A DNA stretch of 64,000 bases from Aquipseudomonas alcaligenes. Lineage in GTDB: Bacteria > Pseudomonadota > Gammaproteobacteria > Pseudomonadales > Pseudomonadaceae. The translations under genes and the position numbers were made by a program. Each line of letters opens with the position of its first letter. Within the stretch, counting starts at the first letter, position 1. The stretch lies in NCBI RefSeq assembly GCF_900156545.1, contig NZ_FTNW01000001.1, forward strand, positions 558,001 to 622,000, given 5' to 3'. The notes below the pieces were generated by a model. The model worked only from the letters and a program-made list of their open reading frames with translations, was not told the DNA's origin and did not search any database. Below are positions 39,400 to 48,489 of the stretch, piece after piece.

Positions 39400-40766
39400 A
39401 GCGCAGCGGCCTGGCCCTGGCGCTGGCGGCCGCACTGGGCGGCTGCACCCAGCTGCCCGACCTGCAGCTGGCCAAGCGTGCACAGACCGGCGGCGACCTG
39501 GCTACCGCCGAGGCCAACTTCCGCCCCCTGGCCGAGCAGGGCTTCGTCGAGGCGCAGATCGGCCTGGCCGATGTCCTGGTGCAAAGCCCCGAGCCGCAGC
39601 GCCAAGCGCAGGGCGAGGCGCTCTATCGCCAGGCGGCGGATGTTTCGCCGCTGGCGCGCAACAAGCTCGGCAAGTGGCTGGCGGCCAAGGAGCAGGCCAG
39701 CGCGGCCGAACGGCAGGAGGCCGAGCGCCTGCTGCTGCAGGCCATCGAGGACGGCGATCAGAGTGCGCTGCTGGCGCTGCTGCGTCTGCAACTGCAGGAC
39801 CCGCAGCGCCTGGCCAGCGGTGAACTGGAAGAGCAGCTGCGTGGCTGGCAGGCACGTGGCATGCCGCAGGCGCGGCTCGGCTGGATCCTGCTGTATCGCG
39901 CGCGCGGTGACTACGCCGCGCACCTGGCGGAGATCCGCCAGGGCTGCGAGGCCTGGCTGAGCGAAGTCAGCGAGTGCTATGTCGAGCTGGTCAGCGTGTA
40001 CCGCCTGGAGGGCGCGCAAGAGCCTCTGCAAGCGCTGCTGGAACGGCTGCGCGGGGACTATGCCGCCGGCCTGGTGACACCGATACGGGTGAAAACCGTC
40101 GCCGCAGCGCTGGTGGCCGAGGGGCAGGGCGAGCCGCAGCCGGAACTGGCGCGCGAACTCTATGCAGAAATCGCCCCGCAATGGCCGGATGCCTGGGTCA
40201 GCCTGGCTGATCTGCTTGCACGTTTCCCGCAGCTGGGCGATGGCCAGCAGGCTGTGGCCTACCTGGAGCAGGGCCTGGCGGCCGGCTCCTCCAAGGCCGC
40301 ATTGAGCCTTGGCCACCTCTACCTGAATGGTCAACTAGTGCCCGCCGAGCCACGCAAGGCCGAGCAGTACCTGCTGCAGGCCGCGGTCGAGCAGAACAAG
40401 GCGCACATGCTGCTGGGCAAGCTGTATCGCGGCGGTCAGCTGGGGCGTATCGACCCGCAGAAGGCGCTGGACCACCTGCTGCTTGCCGCCCGCGCTGGCG
40501 AACCCGGCGCCGATGCGGCGCTGGCACAGCTGTTCGGCGAAGGCCGCGGCATTCGGATCAATCCGGTTTACGCCTATGGCTTCGCCCTGCTGGCCAAGGA
40601 GCAGGGGTCGGCCCAGGGCGACGTCTGGCTCGAGCGCATGGCGCCGCGCTTGCAGCCCGCCGATCTGCAGCGGGCTCGCGAGATGGCGGCGCAGGAGAGG
40701 GCGGCCAGGGCGGGTGAGCGCATCAGCCAGGGCAATCACAAGGACAAGGCACAGGAAGTACTATGA
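39396..40766 (+). CDS. algK: Alginate export scaffold lipoprotein AlgK
   Basis: 456-residue outer-membrane lipoprotein of TPR/Sel1-like repeats. The lipobox LGGC places the lipidated Cys at residue 17. Repeats of the type A-x4-LA-x8-A-x-LG run through the protein (for example AALSLGHLYLNGQLVPAEPRKAEQYL and GADAALAQLFGEGRGIRINPVYAYGF). AlgK helps place the AlgE pore and bridges the periplasmic complex. Overlaps alg44 and algE by 4 bp each. Confidence 0.96.
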   Translation: MKRSGLALALAAALGGCTQLPDLQLAKRAQTGGDLATAEANFRPLAEQGFVEAQIGLADVLVQSPEPQRQAQGEALYRQAADVSPLARNKLGKWLAAKEQASAAERQEAERLLLQAIEDGDQSALLALLRLQLQDPQRLASGELEEQLRGWQARGMPQARLGWILLYRARGDYAAHLAEIRQGCEAWLSEVSECYVELVSVYRLEGAQEPLQALLERLRGDYAAGLVTPIRVKTVAAALVAEGQGEPQPELARELYAEIAPQWPDAWVSLADLLARFPQLGDGQQAVAYLEQGLAAGSSKAALSLGHLYLNGQLVPAEPRKAEQYLLQAAVEQNKAHMLLGKLYRGGQLGRIDPQKALDHLLLAARAGEPGADAALAQLFGEGRGIRINPVYAYGFALLAKEQGSAQGDVWLERMAPRLQPADLQRAREMAAQERAARAGERISQGNHKDKAQEVL

Positions 40767-42178
40767 CCCTCAATAAAGCTGTTACCACCTTCCTGATCGC
40801 CACCGGTGCGCTGAGTGCGCCCGGCCTGCGCGCGGAGGAGAGCGCGCGTTTCGATTACGGCGTCAACTTCAAGCTCACCGCCCAGTCCACCGAGGATCTC
40901 GACCTGGGCACCCGTGACGAAGGCGACTTCAACGGCCTCGGCTTCGGCGTACGACCCTGGCTGCTGGCGCAGCGCGGTGACTGGTCGGGCTATGTGCTCG
41001 GCGAGGCATTTGCCGCCACCGATGTGCTGGAGTCCTCGCAGGTCGCCGGCGACGACATCGATGCCGGTGATGCCCGCGAGCGCGATGACAGTTTCCTCGC
41101 CCTGCACGAGTTCTGGATCGACTACGGCGGCCTCACCGCCTATCCGCAGGAGTCGCTGCGTTTCGGCCGTCAACGCATCCGTGCCGATGACGGCCTGTGG
41201 TGGGACACCAATATCGAGGCGCTGCGCTGGAACTTCGAGACCACCTTGCTCGACGCCCATATCGGCGTGGCCGAGCGCTTCAGCGACTATCGCACCGACC
41301 TCGACGACCTGGCGCCGCAGGACGAGGATCGCCAGCACTTCATGGGCGACATCTCCACGCAGTGGCGTCCCGGGCACTGGGCCGGGCTCAAGCTGCATCA
41401 CAGCCGCGATGACGGCAGCCTGGCCGGATTGGGCGAGCGGGTCGATGAGCTGAGCAAAACCTACAAGGGTGACATCACCTGGCTCGGCGCCGAGCTCAAT
41501 GGCGACTTCTTCAATCCGCGCAGCAGCGCGCCGCTCAACTACTGGGTGGCGCTCACCGGCATGCAGGGCGACGCCGAACTCCTGCAGACCAGCAGCGCCA
41601 GCGGTGAGCGGCGAGCCCTCGGTAGCCGCGATCAGGACCTGGATGGCTGGGCCATCGACCTCGGCCTGCGCTGGAATATCGATGAACACTGGCGCCTCGG
41701 CGGCACCCTGACGCGCGCCAGCGGCGGTGGCGATGCCGACGACTCCGAACAGTTTCTGCAGACCGATCTGCAGAGCAACCGCGCGCGTTTCACCGGCACC
41801 CGTTCCAGCGTGCACCGTTTCGGCGAGGCCTACCGTGGCGAGCTGAACAACCTGCAGGCGGCCTCGCTGTTCGGCAGCTGGATTCTCGACAAGAAGTACG
41901 ACGCCAGCATCGTCTACCACCGCTTCTGGCGGGTGGACGAGGACCTCGACAGTGCCAGTGGCCTGAACGTCGGACTGGAGCCGGGCGACAAGGACCTGGG
42001 CCAGGAGGTCGACCTGGTGCTGACCCGCTACTTCGACCGCTCCGAGCTGGGTGTGGTGGAAGCCGACTCGGCGCTGGTGCGTCTGCGTGGCGGCCTGTTC
42101 CTGCCTGGCGATGCGTTCCCCAGCGGCACCGACTCGACCATGCATCGGGTCATGCTCGACCTGATCTGGCGCTACTGA
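40763..42178 (+). CDS. algE: Alginate outer-membrane export porin AlgE
   Basis: 471-residue beta-barrel pore through which alginate leaves the cell. Signal peptide at the N-terminus (cleavage near LRAEESARFDYGV). The mature protein has alternating hydrophobic strands, many Arg residues, as in the electropositive AlgE channel, and an aromatic C-terminus (DLIWRY). It overlaps algK by 4 bp and is 10 bp before algG. Confidence 0.96.
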   Translation: MTLNKAVTTFLIATGALSAPGLRAEESARFDYGVNFKLTAQSTEDLDLGTRDEGDFNGLGFGVRPWLLAQRGDWSGYVLGEAFAATDVLESSQVAGDDIDAGDARERDDSFLALHEFWIDYGGLTAYPQESLRFGRQRIRADDGLWWDTNIEALRWNFETTLLDAHIGVAERFSDYRTDLDDLAPQDEDRQHFMGDISTQWRPGHWAGLKLHHSRDDGSLAGLGERVDELSKTYKGDITWLGAELNGDFFNPRSSAPLNYWVALTGMQGDAELLQTSSASGERRALGSRDQDLDGWAIDLGLRWNIDEHWRLGGTLTRASGGGDADDSEQFLQTDLQSNRARFTGTRSSVHRFGEAYRGELNNLQAASLFGSWILDKKYDASIVYHRFWRVDEDLDSASGLNVGLEPGDKDLGQEVDLVLTRYFDRSELGVVEADSALVRLRGGLFLPGDAFPSGTDSTMHRVMLDLIWRY

Positions 42179-42188
42179 GGAGGGCTGC

Positions 42189-43724
42189 ATGATGCACAGC
42201 ACACGTATGATCACCCTCGGTCTCTGCGCCAGCCTGCTGGCTGGCCAGGCCCTGGCGGTGAATACCGATGTAACGCCCAAGTCCTACCGGGTCAGCAGCG
42301 CGCCAGTCGAGCCGCTGCAACTGGATGCACCGAAGCTGCCCGACCTGACGCCGTTCACCCCGGCGGCGGTAGAGGCGAAGATCGAGCGCAAGCCGGCAGC
42401 CCGCGTCAGCGTGCGGCGCATGATCGGTCTCGACCAGCTCAGCGAGTTCACTGGCGGCGACGAACGCCTGCGTGAGTGGGTGGTGCGCCAGGGCGGCATG
42501 CCCGAGGCGATCCTGGTGGAGGGCGGCTACATCACGCCGGCCGGCCTGGCCAAGGCGCTCGGTGCCGAGCAGCTGCGCGAAACGGCGCCAGGTGTCTATC
42601 TGTTGCGCCGGCCGCTGGTGGTGATGCCGGGCGCGACCCTGCATATCGATCAGGCGACCAAGGATTTCCGCCTCTCCAGTGACCGCGGCGCCTTTCTCAT
42701 CAACGACGGCAAGCTGTTCATTACCGATAGCCGGGTTACCGCCTGGCGCGAGAAGGAAGACCGTCAGGACTGGTTCGAGAAGACGGGGCGCTTCCGTCCT
42801 TTCATCAACGCCTGGGGCGGTACCGAGACCTACGTGGTCGGCTCGACCATCTCCAGCCTCGGCTACACCGAGAGCAAGTCCTACGGCTTCTCGATATCCC
42901 AGTACAGCCCGTCGATGCATCCAAAAATGCAGCGTGGCCACCCCACCGGCTGGCTGCTCAACTCGCTGTGGGACGACATGTGGTACGGCTTCTACTGCTA
43001 CGAGGCCGACGACGTGGTGATCCGCGGCAACACCTACCGCAACAACCTGGTCTACGGCATCGACCCGCACGACCGCTCGCGGCGCCTGATCATTGCCGAG
43101 AACACCGCCTACGGCACGGTGCAGAAGCACGGCATCATCATCTCTCGCGAGGTCAACGACAGCTGGATCTTCAACAACCGCTCTTACGAGAACAACCTCT
43201 CCGGCATCGTTATCGACCGTAGCAGCGTGAACAACGTCATCGCCTACAACGAGACGTACCGCAATAAGTCCGACGGCGTGACCATCTACGAGAGCGGCAA
43301 CAACCTGCTGTGGGGCAACAAGGCCTTCAACAACGAGCGCCACGGCATCCGCGTGCGCAACAGCATGAACGTGCGTCTGTACGAGAACCTGCTGGTCGGC
43401 AACGGCAAGCTGGGGGTCTACGGCCACGTCAAGGACCTCAGCAACACCGACCGCGACATCCTGCTCGACCCCTTCGAAACCAACATCTCCATGCTCATCG
43501 TCGGCGGCAAGCTGGTGGCCAATGCCTCCGGTCCGCTGGGGGTGGATTCGCCGCTGAGCCTGGAGCTGTACCGGGTGGAGATGCTGTCGCCGACCAAGAG
43601 CTCCGGCATCGTCCTGCCCGGCATTCTCGGCCCGCATCAGGACAAGATCCTCGACCTGCTGGTGCGCCAGAACAAACCGGTACTGATCGATTACCTCGGC
43701 AACGACAAGGAGGTCACGCGATGA
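42189..43724 (+). CDS. algG: Poly(beta-D-mannuronate) C5-epimerase AlgG
   Basis: 511-residue periplasmic enzyme that converts mannuronate to guluronate in the polymer. Signal peptide (LGLCASLLAGQALA), then a right-handed beta-helix of CASH repeats. The catalytic motif DPHD is present in VYGIDPHDRSRR. Repeats such as NNRSYENNLSGIVIDRS and NLLWGNKAFNNERHGIRVRNS are visible. It overlaps algX by 4 bp (ATGA). Confidence 0.97.
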   Translation: MMHSTRMITLGLCASLLAGQALAVNTDVTPKSYRVSSAPVEPLQLDAPKLPDLTPFTPAAVEAKIERKPAARVSVRRMIGLDQLSEFTGGDERLREWVVRQGGMPEAILVEGGYITPAGLAKALGAEQLRETAPGVYLLRRPLVVMPGATLHIDQATKDFRLSSDRGAFLINDGKLFITDSRVTAWREKEDRQDWFEKTGRFRPFINAWGGTETYVVGSTISSLGYTESKSYGFSISQYSPSMHPKMQRGHPTGWLLNSLWDDMWYGFYCYEADDVVIRGNTYRNNLVYGIDPHDRSRRLIIAENTAYGTVQKHGIIISREVNDSWIFNNRSYENNLSGIVIDRSSVNNVIAYNETYRNKSDGVTIYESGNNLLWGNKAFNNERHGIRVRNSMNVRLYENLLVGNGKLGVYGHVKDLSNTDRDILLDPFETNISMLIVGGKLVANASGPLGVDSPLSLELYRVEMLSPTKSSGIVLPGILGPHQDKILDLLVRQNKPVLIDYLGNDKEVTR

Positions 43725-45130
43725 GCGCGCCCCGTACGCTCGCCGCCATCCTGGCGAGCCTGCTGACGGCTTCTGCGGCCGCGACGCAACTGCCCGAATA
43801 CCATATCGAGCGCATCGACCGGCTGTGTCCGGCGGCGGCTGATCCGGCCAGCTACAACACCAAGAAGCTGGATTTCCACTACACCCTGATTGATGGTCAG
43901 GACAGCTGGCTGTTCCGCACCAAGAACGACCTGCGTACCGACATCGGCACCACGCCGGCAGGTTATGCCCAGCTCAAGCGTTTCCGCGATGCCCTGAAGG
44001 CCCGCGGGGTCGAGCTGCTGGTGGTGTTCCAGCCCACCAAGGGGCTGGTCAATCGGCGCAAGCTGACGCCCGAGTGGCAGGCCCGCTTCGACTGGGAGAC
44101 GGCCCGCGCCAACTACATCAGGACCATCGAGGAGTTCCGCCGGATCGGCATCTGGGCTGCCGACTACTCGCCGCTGTTCGACGAGCAGAATCAGGAAACC
44201 GACTTCTTCTTCAAGGACGACCACCACTGGACGCCACGTGGCGCCCAGGATGCGGCTCGCCTGACGGCCGAGGTGCTGAAGCAGATTCCGGCCTACGCCG
44301 ACATGCCGAAGAAGGCGTTCGTCACCAAGCGCGTCGGTATCCTCGGCAGCCCCGGCAGCTCCGGGGAGGCCGCAGGTGAGCTGTGCGGCACCAGCTATGA
44401 CACCGAGTATGTCGATCGCTTCGCTACCGAACCGGCCGATGAAAGCAGTGGCGACAACCTGTTCGGTGACGAGTCGAGCCCCGAGGTGGTGCTGGTCGGC
44501 ACCAGCAACAGCGGGGTGGCCTACAACTTTGCCGGCTATCTGGAGCAGTACAGCGGTGTGCAGGTACTGAACATGGCGGTCACCGGCGGTGGCTTCGAGA
44601 GCGCCATGTTGCAGCTGCTGGCCAGCGAGGAGTTCCAGAGCAAGCCGCCCAAGGTGATCGTCTGGGAGTTCGCGACTCACTACGACATGTCCCTGCGCGA
44701 CTTCTACCGCCAGGCCGTACCCATGGTCGACAACGGCTGCGTCGGCCAGCCGGCGCTGCTCAGCGGCAAGGTCAAGCTGCAGCCGGGCAGCAACCAGGTA
44801 CTGCTCAACGGTGTCGGCGGGCTCAAGGAGCTGCGCAGTGCCGATCACATGGTCGATCTGCGTTTCAGTGATTCGAAGATCCATGAGGCGCAGACCCGGC
44901 TCTGGTACTTCAGCGGGCGCAAGGAGGGCTACAAGCTGGAGCAGAGCGAGCGCATCGACACCGGCGGGCGCTACCTGTTCGAGCTGCGTGACGATGGCGA
45001 CTGGGCCGACCTGACCCTGATGAGCCTGGAAGTCGACGCCCCCGAAAACATGCCCGCAGGTCTCAGCGTCGAGGCCACCGTGTGCCAGCGCCGCGACGCC
45101 GGCAGCCCGCAGCTGGCGGTCGGCCGATGA
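43721..45130 (+). CDS. algX: Alginate O-acetyltransferase AlgX
   Basis: 469-residue periplasmic protein that transfers acetyl to mannuronate. After a signal peptide (LAAILASLLTASAAA) comes an SGNH-like domain with nucleophile motif GTSNSG and the Asp-His pair in FKDDHHWTPRG, then a C-terminal carbohydrate-binding domain. Length is near the 474 residues of P. aeruginosa. In other pseudomonads algL follows directly; here a 72-bp gap leads to algI. Confidence 0.97.
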   Translation: MSAPRTLAAILASLLTASAAATQLPEYHIERIDRLCPAAADPASYNTKKLDFHYTLIDGQDSWLFRTKNDLRTDIGTTPAGYAQLKRFRDALKARGVELLVVFQPTKGLVNRRKLTPEWQARFDWETARANYIRTIEEFRRIGIWAADYSPLFDEQNQETDFFFKDDHHWTPRGAQDAARLTAEVLKQIPAYADMPKKAFVTKRVGILGSPGSSGEAAGELCGTSYDTEYVDRFATEPADESSGDNLFGDESSPEVVLVGTSNSGVAYNFAGYLEQYSGVQVLNMAVTGGGFESAMLQLLASEEFQSKPPKVIVWEFATHYDMSLRDFYRQAVPMVDNGCVGQPALLSGKVKLQPGSNQVLLNGVGGLKELRSADHMVDLRFSDSKIHEAQTRLWYFSGRKEGYKLEQSERIDTGGRYLFELRDDGDWADLTLMSLEVDAPENMPAGLSVEATVCQRRDAGSPQLAVGR

Positions 45131-45202
45131 ACACCCCGAACAATCCGATCCCTCCGGCCCTGGCCGGGGTGGAGCCGTGTCGTCTTCCCCGGAGAAGCTA
45201 GG

Positions 45203-46660
45203 ATGGTTTTCTCGTCGAACGTGTTCCTGTTCCTGTTCCTGCCGATCTTCCTCGGCCTGTACTACCTGTGCGGCAATCGTTACCGCAACCTGCTGTTGCT
45301 GCTTGCCAGCTATGCCTTCTATGCCTGGTGGCGGGTGGATTTCCTGCTGCTGTTCATTGCGGTAACCGCCTTCAACTACTGGCTGGGCCTGCGCATCGGC
45401 GCCGCCGGTGTACGCACGCGCAACGCCCAGCGCTGGCTGCTGCTCGGTGTGATCGGCGACCTCGGTGTGCTGGGCTACTTCAAATACGCCAACTTCGGCG
45501 TGGCCAACATCAATACCGCGTTGCAGTCGATGGGCTTCGAGCCTTTCGTGCTGACCGCGGTGCTGCTGCCGATCGGCATCTCCTTCTACATCTTCCAGTC
45601 GCTCAGCTACCTGATCGATGTCTACCGCGGCGATGTCGAGCCGACTCGCCATCCGGTCGACTTCGCCGCCTTCATTGCCCTGTTCCCGCAACTGATCGCC
45701 GGGCCGGTACTGCGCTACAAGGACCTGGCCGACCAGTTCGTCGAGCGTACCCACAGTTTCGACAAGTTCTCCGAAGGCGCTGCGCGCTTCATGCAGGGTT
45801 TCGTCAAGAAGGTGTTCATCGCCGATAGCCTGGCGCCTGTGGTCAACCACTGCTTCGGGCTGACCAACCCGACCACCGGCGAGGCCTGGCTGGGAGCCAT
45901 CGCCTACACCGCGCAGCTGTACTTCGATTTCTCCGGCTACAGCTGCATGGCCATTGGCCTGGGCCTGATGATGGGCTTCCGCTTCATGGAGAACTTCAAC
46001 CAGCCCTATGTCAGCCAGTCAATCACCGAATTCTGGCGGCGCTGGCATATCAGCCTGTCCACCTGGCTGCGCGATTACCTGTACATCAGCCTGGGGGGCA
46101 ATCGCGGCACCACGCTGCAGACCTATCGCAACCTGTTCCTCACCATGCTGCTCGGCGGCCTGTGGCATGGCGCCAACTGGACCTTCGTGATCTGGGGCGC
46201 CTGGCACGGCGCCTGGCTGGCCATCGAACGCTTCTTCGGCGTCGACGCCGCCCCCACTCGCGTGCGTCCGTGGCGCTGGGCCTTCACCTTCCTGCTGGTG
46301 GTGATCGGCTGGGTGATCTTCCGCGCCGAGAACCTCGACGTGGCCTGGCGCATGTATGCCGCCATGTTCAGCTTCTCCGACTGGCGCCTGTCCGAGCTGA
46401 CCCTGGCCCAGCTGACCAGCCTGCAGGTGGCGACCCTGGTACTGGCCTATCTGGTCATGGCCTGGTGTGGCCTGCGCCAGTTCTACCGTTTCGGCGCACT
46501 CAAGGCGCCTGGCACCGCAGCTGCTTGTGCCAGTGCCGGTGCTGCCGTTCTGGATATGCGGGTGCTGCTGGGGCGCGTATTGCTCCTGCTGCTGTTCTTC
46601 GCATCGGTGATGAAGCTGTCGGCACAGAGCTTCTCGCCCTTCCTGTACTTCCAGTTCTGA
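45203..46660 (+). CDS. algI: Alginate O-acetylation protein AlgI (MBOAT)
   Basis: 485-residue multi-span acyltransferase passing acetyl groups across the inner membrane to AlgJ/AlgX. It starts MVFSSNVFLFLFLPIFLGLYY as in P. aeruginosa. The MBOAT catalytic His is in LLGGLWHGANWTFVIWGAWHG. About 35 residues shorter than the P. aeruginosa protein, with the difference towards the C-terminal half. Preceded by a 72-bp gap with a GGAGAAG ribosome-binding site. Confidence 0.97.
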   Translation: MVFSSNVFLFLFLPIFLGLYYLCGNRYRNLLLLLASYAFYAWWRVDFLLLFIAVTAFNYWLGLRIGAAGVRTRNAQRWLLLGVIGDLGVLGYFKYANFGVANINTALQSMGFEPFVLTAVLLPIGISFYIFQSLSYLIDVYRGDVEPTRHPVDFAAFIALFPQLIAGPVLRYKDLADQFVERTHSFDKFSEGAARFMQGFVKKVFIADSLAPVVNHCFGLTNPTTGEAWLGAIAYTAQLYFDFSGYSCMAIGLGLMMGFRFMENFNQPYVSQSITEFWRRWHISLSTWLRDYLYISLGGNRGTTLQTYRNLFLTMLLGGLWHGANWTFVIWGAWHGAWLAIERFFGVDAAPTRVRPWRWAFTFLLVVIGWVIFRAENLDVAWRMYAAMFSFSDWRLSELTLAQLTSLQVATLVLAYLVMAWCGLRQFYRFGALKAPGTAAACASAGAAVLDMRVLLGRVLLLLLFFASVMKLSAQSFSPFLYFQF

Positions 46661-46670
46661 GGAGGCCGCC

Positions 46671-47831
46671 ATGAACAGAACCGCCAATGTGCTCTACAGC
46701 CTGCTCTTCATCATCCTGCTGCTGGCACTCGCGCTCGGCTCGCTGCCTGCGGCACTGAGTTTTTCCGCTGCCAGCCAGACTTCGGTGATCGACGGCAAAC
46801 TCGCGAGCAGCTTCGAAAAACACTACGACAAGGGCTTCGTGCTCAAGGATTTCGGCACCAACGCCTGGGCCGCCCTCGAGTACGGCCTGTTCGGCGAGGG
46901 CCGCCCCGGTGTGGTGGTCGGTCGCCAGGACTGGCTGTTCACCGATGAGGAGTTCAAGCCCGCCGTCAGTGCCAGCCAGCTGGACGACAACTGGCGCCTG
47001 ATCGCCGGCGTGCAGCAGGAACTGCAGCGCCGTGGTATCGACCTGCAGCTGGTACTGCTGCCGGCCAAGGCACGCCTGTACCCGGAATACCTGGCCGAGC
47101 AGCAGCCCGTGCTCCAGCAGCAGGAGCTCTATGCCCAGGCCCGGCAGCGCATGCAGGGGCTCGGGCTGCAGGGCCCGGACCTGCTGGCCGCGCTGCAGGC
47201 CGCCAAGGGCCGCGAGGCGGTGTTCCTGCGCACCGATACCCACTGGACACCCTATGGCGCGGCAGTGGTGGCCCAGGCCGTGGCCGAACACCTACGGCGT
47301 GGCGGCCAGTGGCAGGGCGGCGAGCTGAGCTACAGCACCCAGGTCAAGGGCCGCGAGACGCACAAGGGCGACCTGCTCAGCTATCTGCCGCTGGAACCTT
47401 ATTTCGCCGCGATGCAGCCGCCGGCCGAGGAACTCGAGCAGCGCAGCACCGAGCCATCCGCTGAGGCCGCTGGCGATCTGTTCGGCGACAGCACGCCGCA
47501 GCTGGCGCTGGTAGGCACCAGCTACAGCGCCAACGCCAAGTGGAACTTCCTCGGCGCACTGCGTCAGCACCTGGGTAGCGATCTGTACAACTACGCCGAG
47601 AACGGCCACGGCCCGCTGGTGCCGATGTTGCGCCTGTTGGCCAAGGGTGAGGCGGAAACCGCCGGCCTGCGCCTGGTGCTCTGGGAGGTTCCCGAGCGCT
47701 ATCTGATGATGCCCAGCGATCTGTCGGAGTTCGACCCGCAGTGGCTGGCCCAGCTGCGGGCCGGTTCGGGTGGTGTCGATCGCCTGGCCATCCAGGGAGC
47801 CGCGGATTCCGTCGCGGCCCACAACCATTAA
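46671..47831 (+). CDS. algJ: Alginate O-acetyltransferase AlgJ
   Basis: 386-residue periplasmic acetyltransferase tethered by an N-terminal signal anchor (NVLYSLLFIILLLALALGSLPAAL). It shows the same SGNH-like layout as AlgX: Asp-His pair in LRTDTHWTPYGA and Ser motif in VGTSYSAN. It hands acetyl from AlgI towards AlgX. 10 bp after algI and 10 bp before algF. Confidence 0.97.
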   Translation: MNRTANVLYSLLFIILLLALALGSLPAALSFSAASQTSVIDGKLASSFEKHYDKGFVLKDFGTNAWAALEYGLFGEGRPGVVVGRQDWLFTDEEFKPAVSASQLDDNWRLIAGVQQELQRRGIDLQLVLLPAKARLYPEYLAEQQPVLQQQELYAQARQRMQGLGLQGPDLLAALQAAKGREAVFLRTDTHWTPYGAAVVAQAVAEHLRRGGQWQGGELSYSTQVKGRETHKGDLLSYLPLEPYFAAMQPPAEELEQRSTEPSAEAAGDLFGDSTPQLALVGTSYSANAKWNFLGALRQHLGSDLYNYAENGHGPLVPMLRLLAKGEAETAGLRLVLWEVPERYLMMPSDLSEFDPQWLAQLRAGSGGVDRLAIQGAADSVAAHNH

Positions 47832-47841
47832 GGACGACCAT

Positions 47842-48489
47842 ATGAAAAACGCCTCGATCCGCTCACTGACCCTGGCCATGAGCTGCCTGGGCCTGCTGGC
47901 CACCTCTGTCGCTTCCCAGGCCAACGAGGGTGGCCTGTACGGGCCCACCGCGCCCGCCGGTTCGGCTTTCGTGCGGACCTACAATGCCGGCTCCAGCGAG
48001 CTGGACCTGAGCCTGGGCCCGGTCAGCATCAAGGATGTCGCGCCGCAGGGCTCCAGCGACTTCAAGTTCCTCCCGGCCGGCAGCTACAGCGCCAGCGCCG
48101 CCGGACAGAGCCTGCCGGTGACGCTCAACTCCGACCAGTACTACACCCTGGTACAGCTGCCTGGCGGCAAGCTGAGCCTGGTCGAGGACCCGGCCTTCAA
48201 GAACCGCCAGAAGGCGCTGGTCCGCCTGCAGAACCTGTCCGACACGCCGGTCAGTCTGAAGACTGCCGACGGCAAGACCGAAGTGATCCAGGCCGTGGCC
48301 GGCCAGGGGCGCGGTGAGCGCGAGATCAACCCGGTCAAGGTGCGGCTGGCGCTGTTCGCCGGCGAGCGCAAGGTGGGCGATCTCAGCCCGCTGGTTCTGG
48401 AGCGCGGCCAGGTGGCGGCGCTGTACGTCACCGGCAGTGGTGCCAACCTGACGCCGGTGTGGGTGCAGCGCCCGGCGGGCGCCGAGTGA
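47842..48489 (+). CDS. algF: Alginate O-acetylation adaptor AlgF
   Basis: 215-residue periplasmic protein with signal peptide (cleavage near SVASQANEGG). It is a two-domain beta-sandwich protein that binds AlgX and AlgJ and is required for acetylation. Start set by AAGGACGA upstream and by the family N-terminus. Its stop overlaps the algL start by one base (TGATG); normally algA follows algF directly. Confidence 0.96.
   Translation: MKNASIRSLTLAMSCLGLLATSVASQANEGGLYGPTAPAGSAFVRTYNAGSSELDLSLGPVSIKDVAPQGSSDFKFLPAGSYSASAAGQSLPVTLNSDQYYTLVQLPGGKLSLVEDPAFKNRQKALVRLQNLSDTPVSLKTADGKTEVIQAVAGQGRGEREINPVKVRLALFAGERKVGDLSPLVLERGQVAALYVTGSGANLTPVWVQRPAGAE

Noticed and set aside
43691-45850. 719-codon minus-strand frame opposite algX and algI
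   Set aside because: Low-complexity composition typical of reverse frames in GC-rich DNA; the alg genes on the plus strand explain the region.
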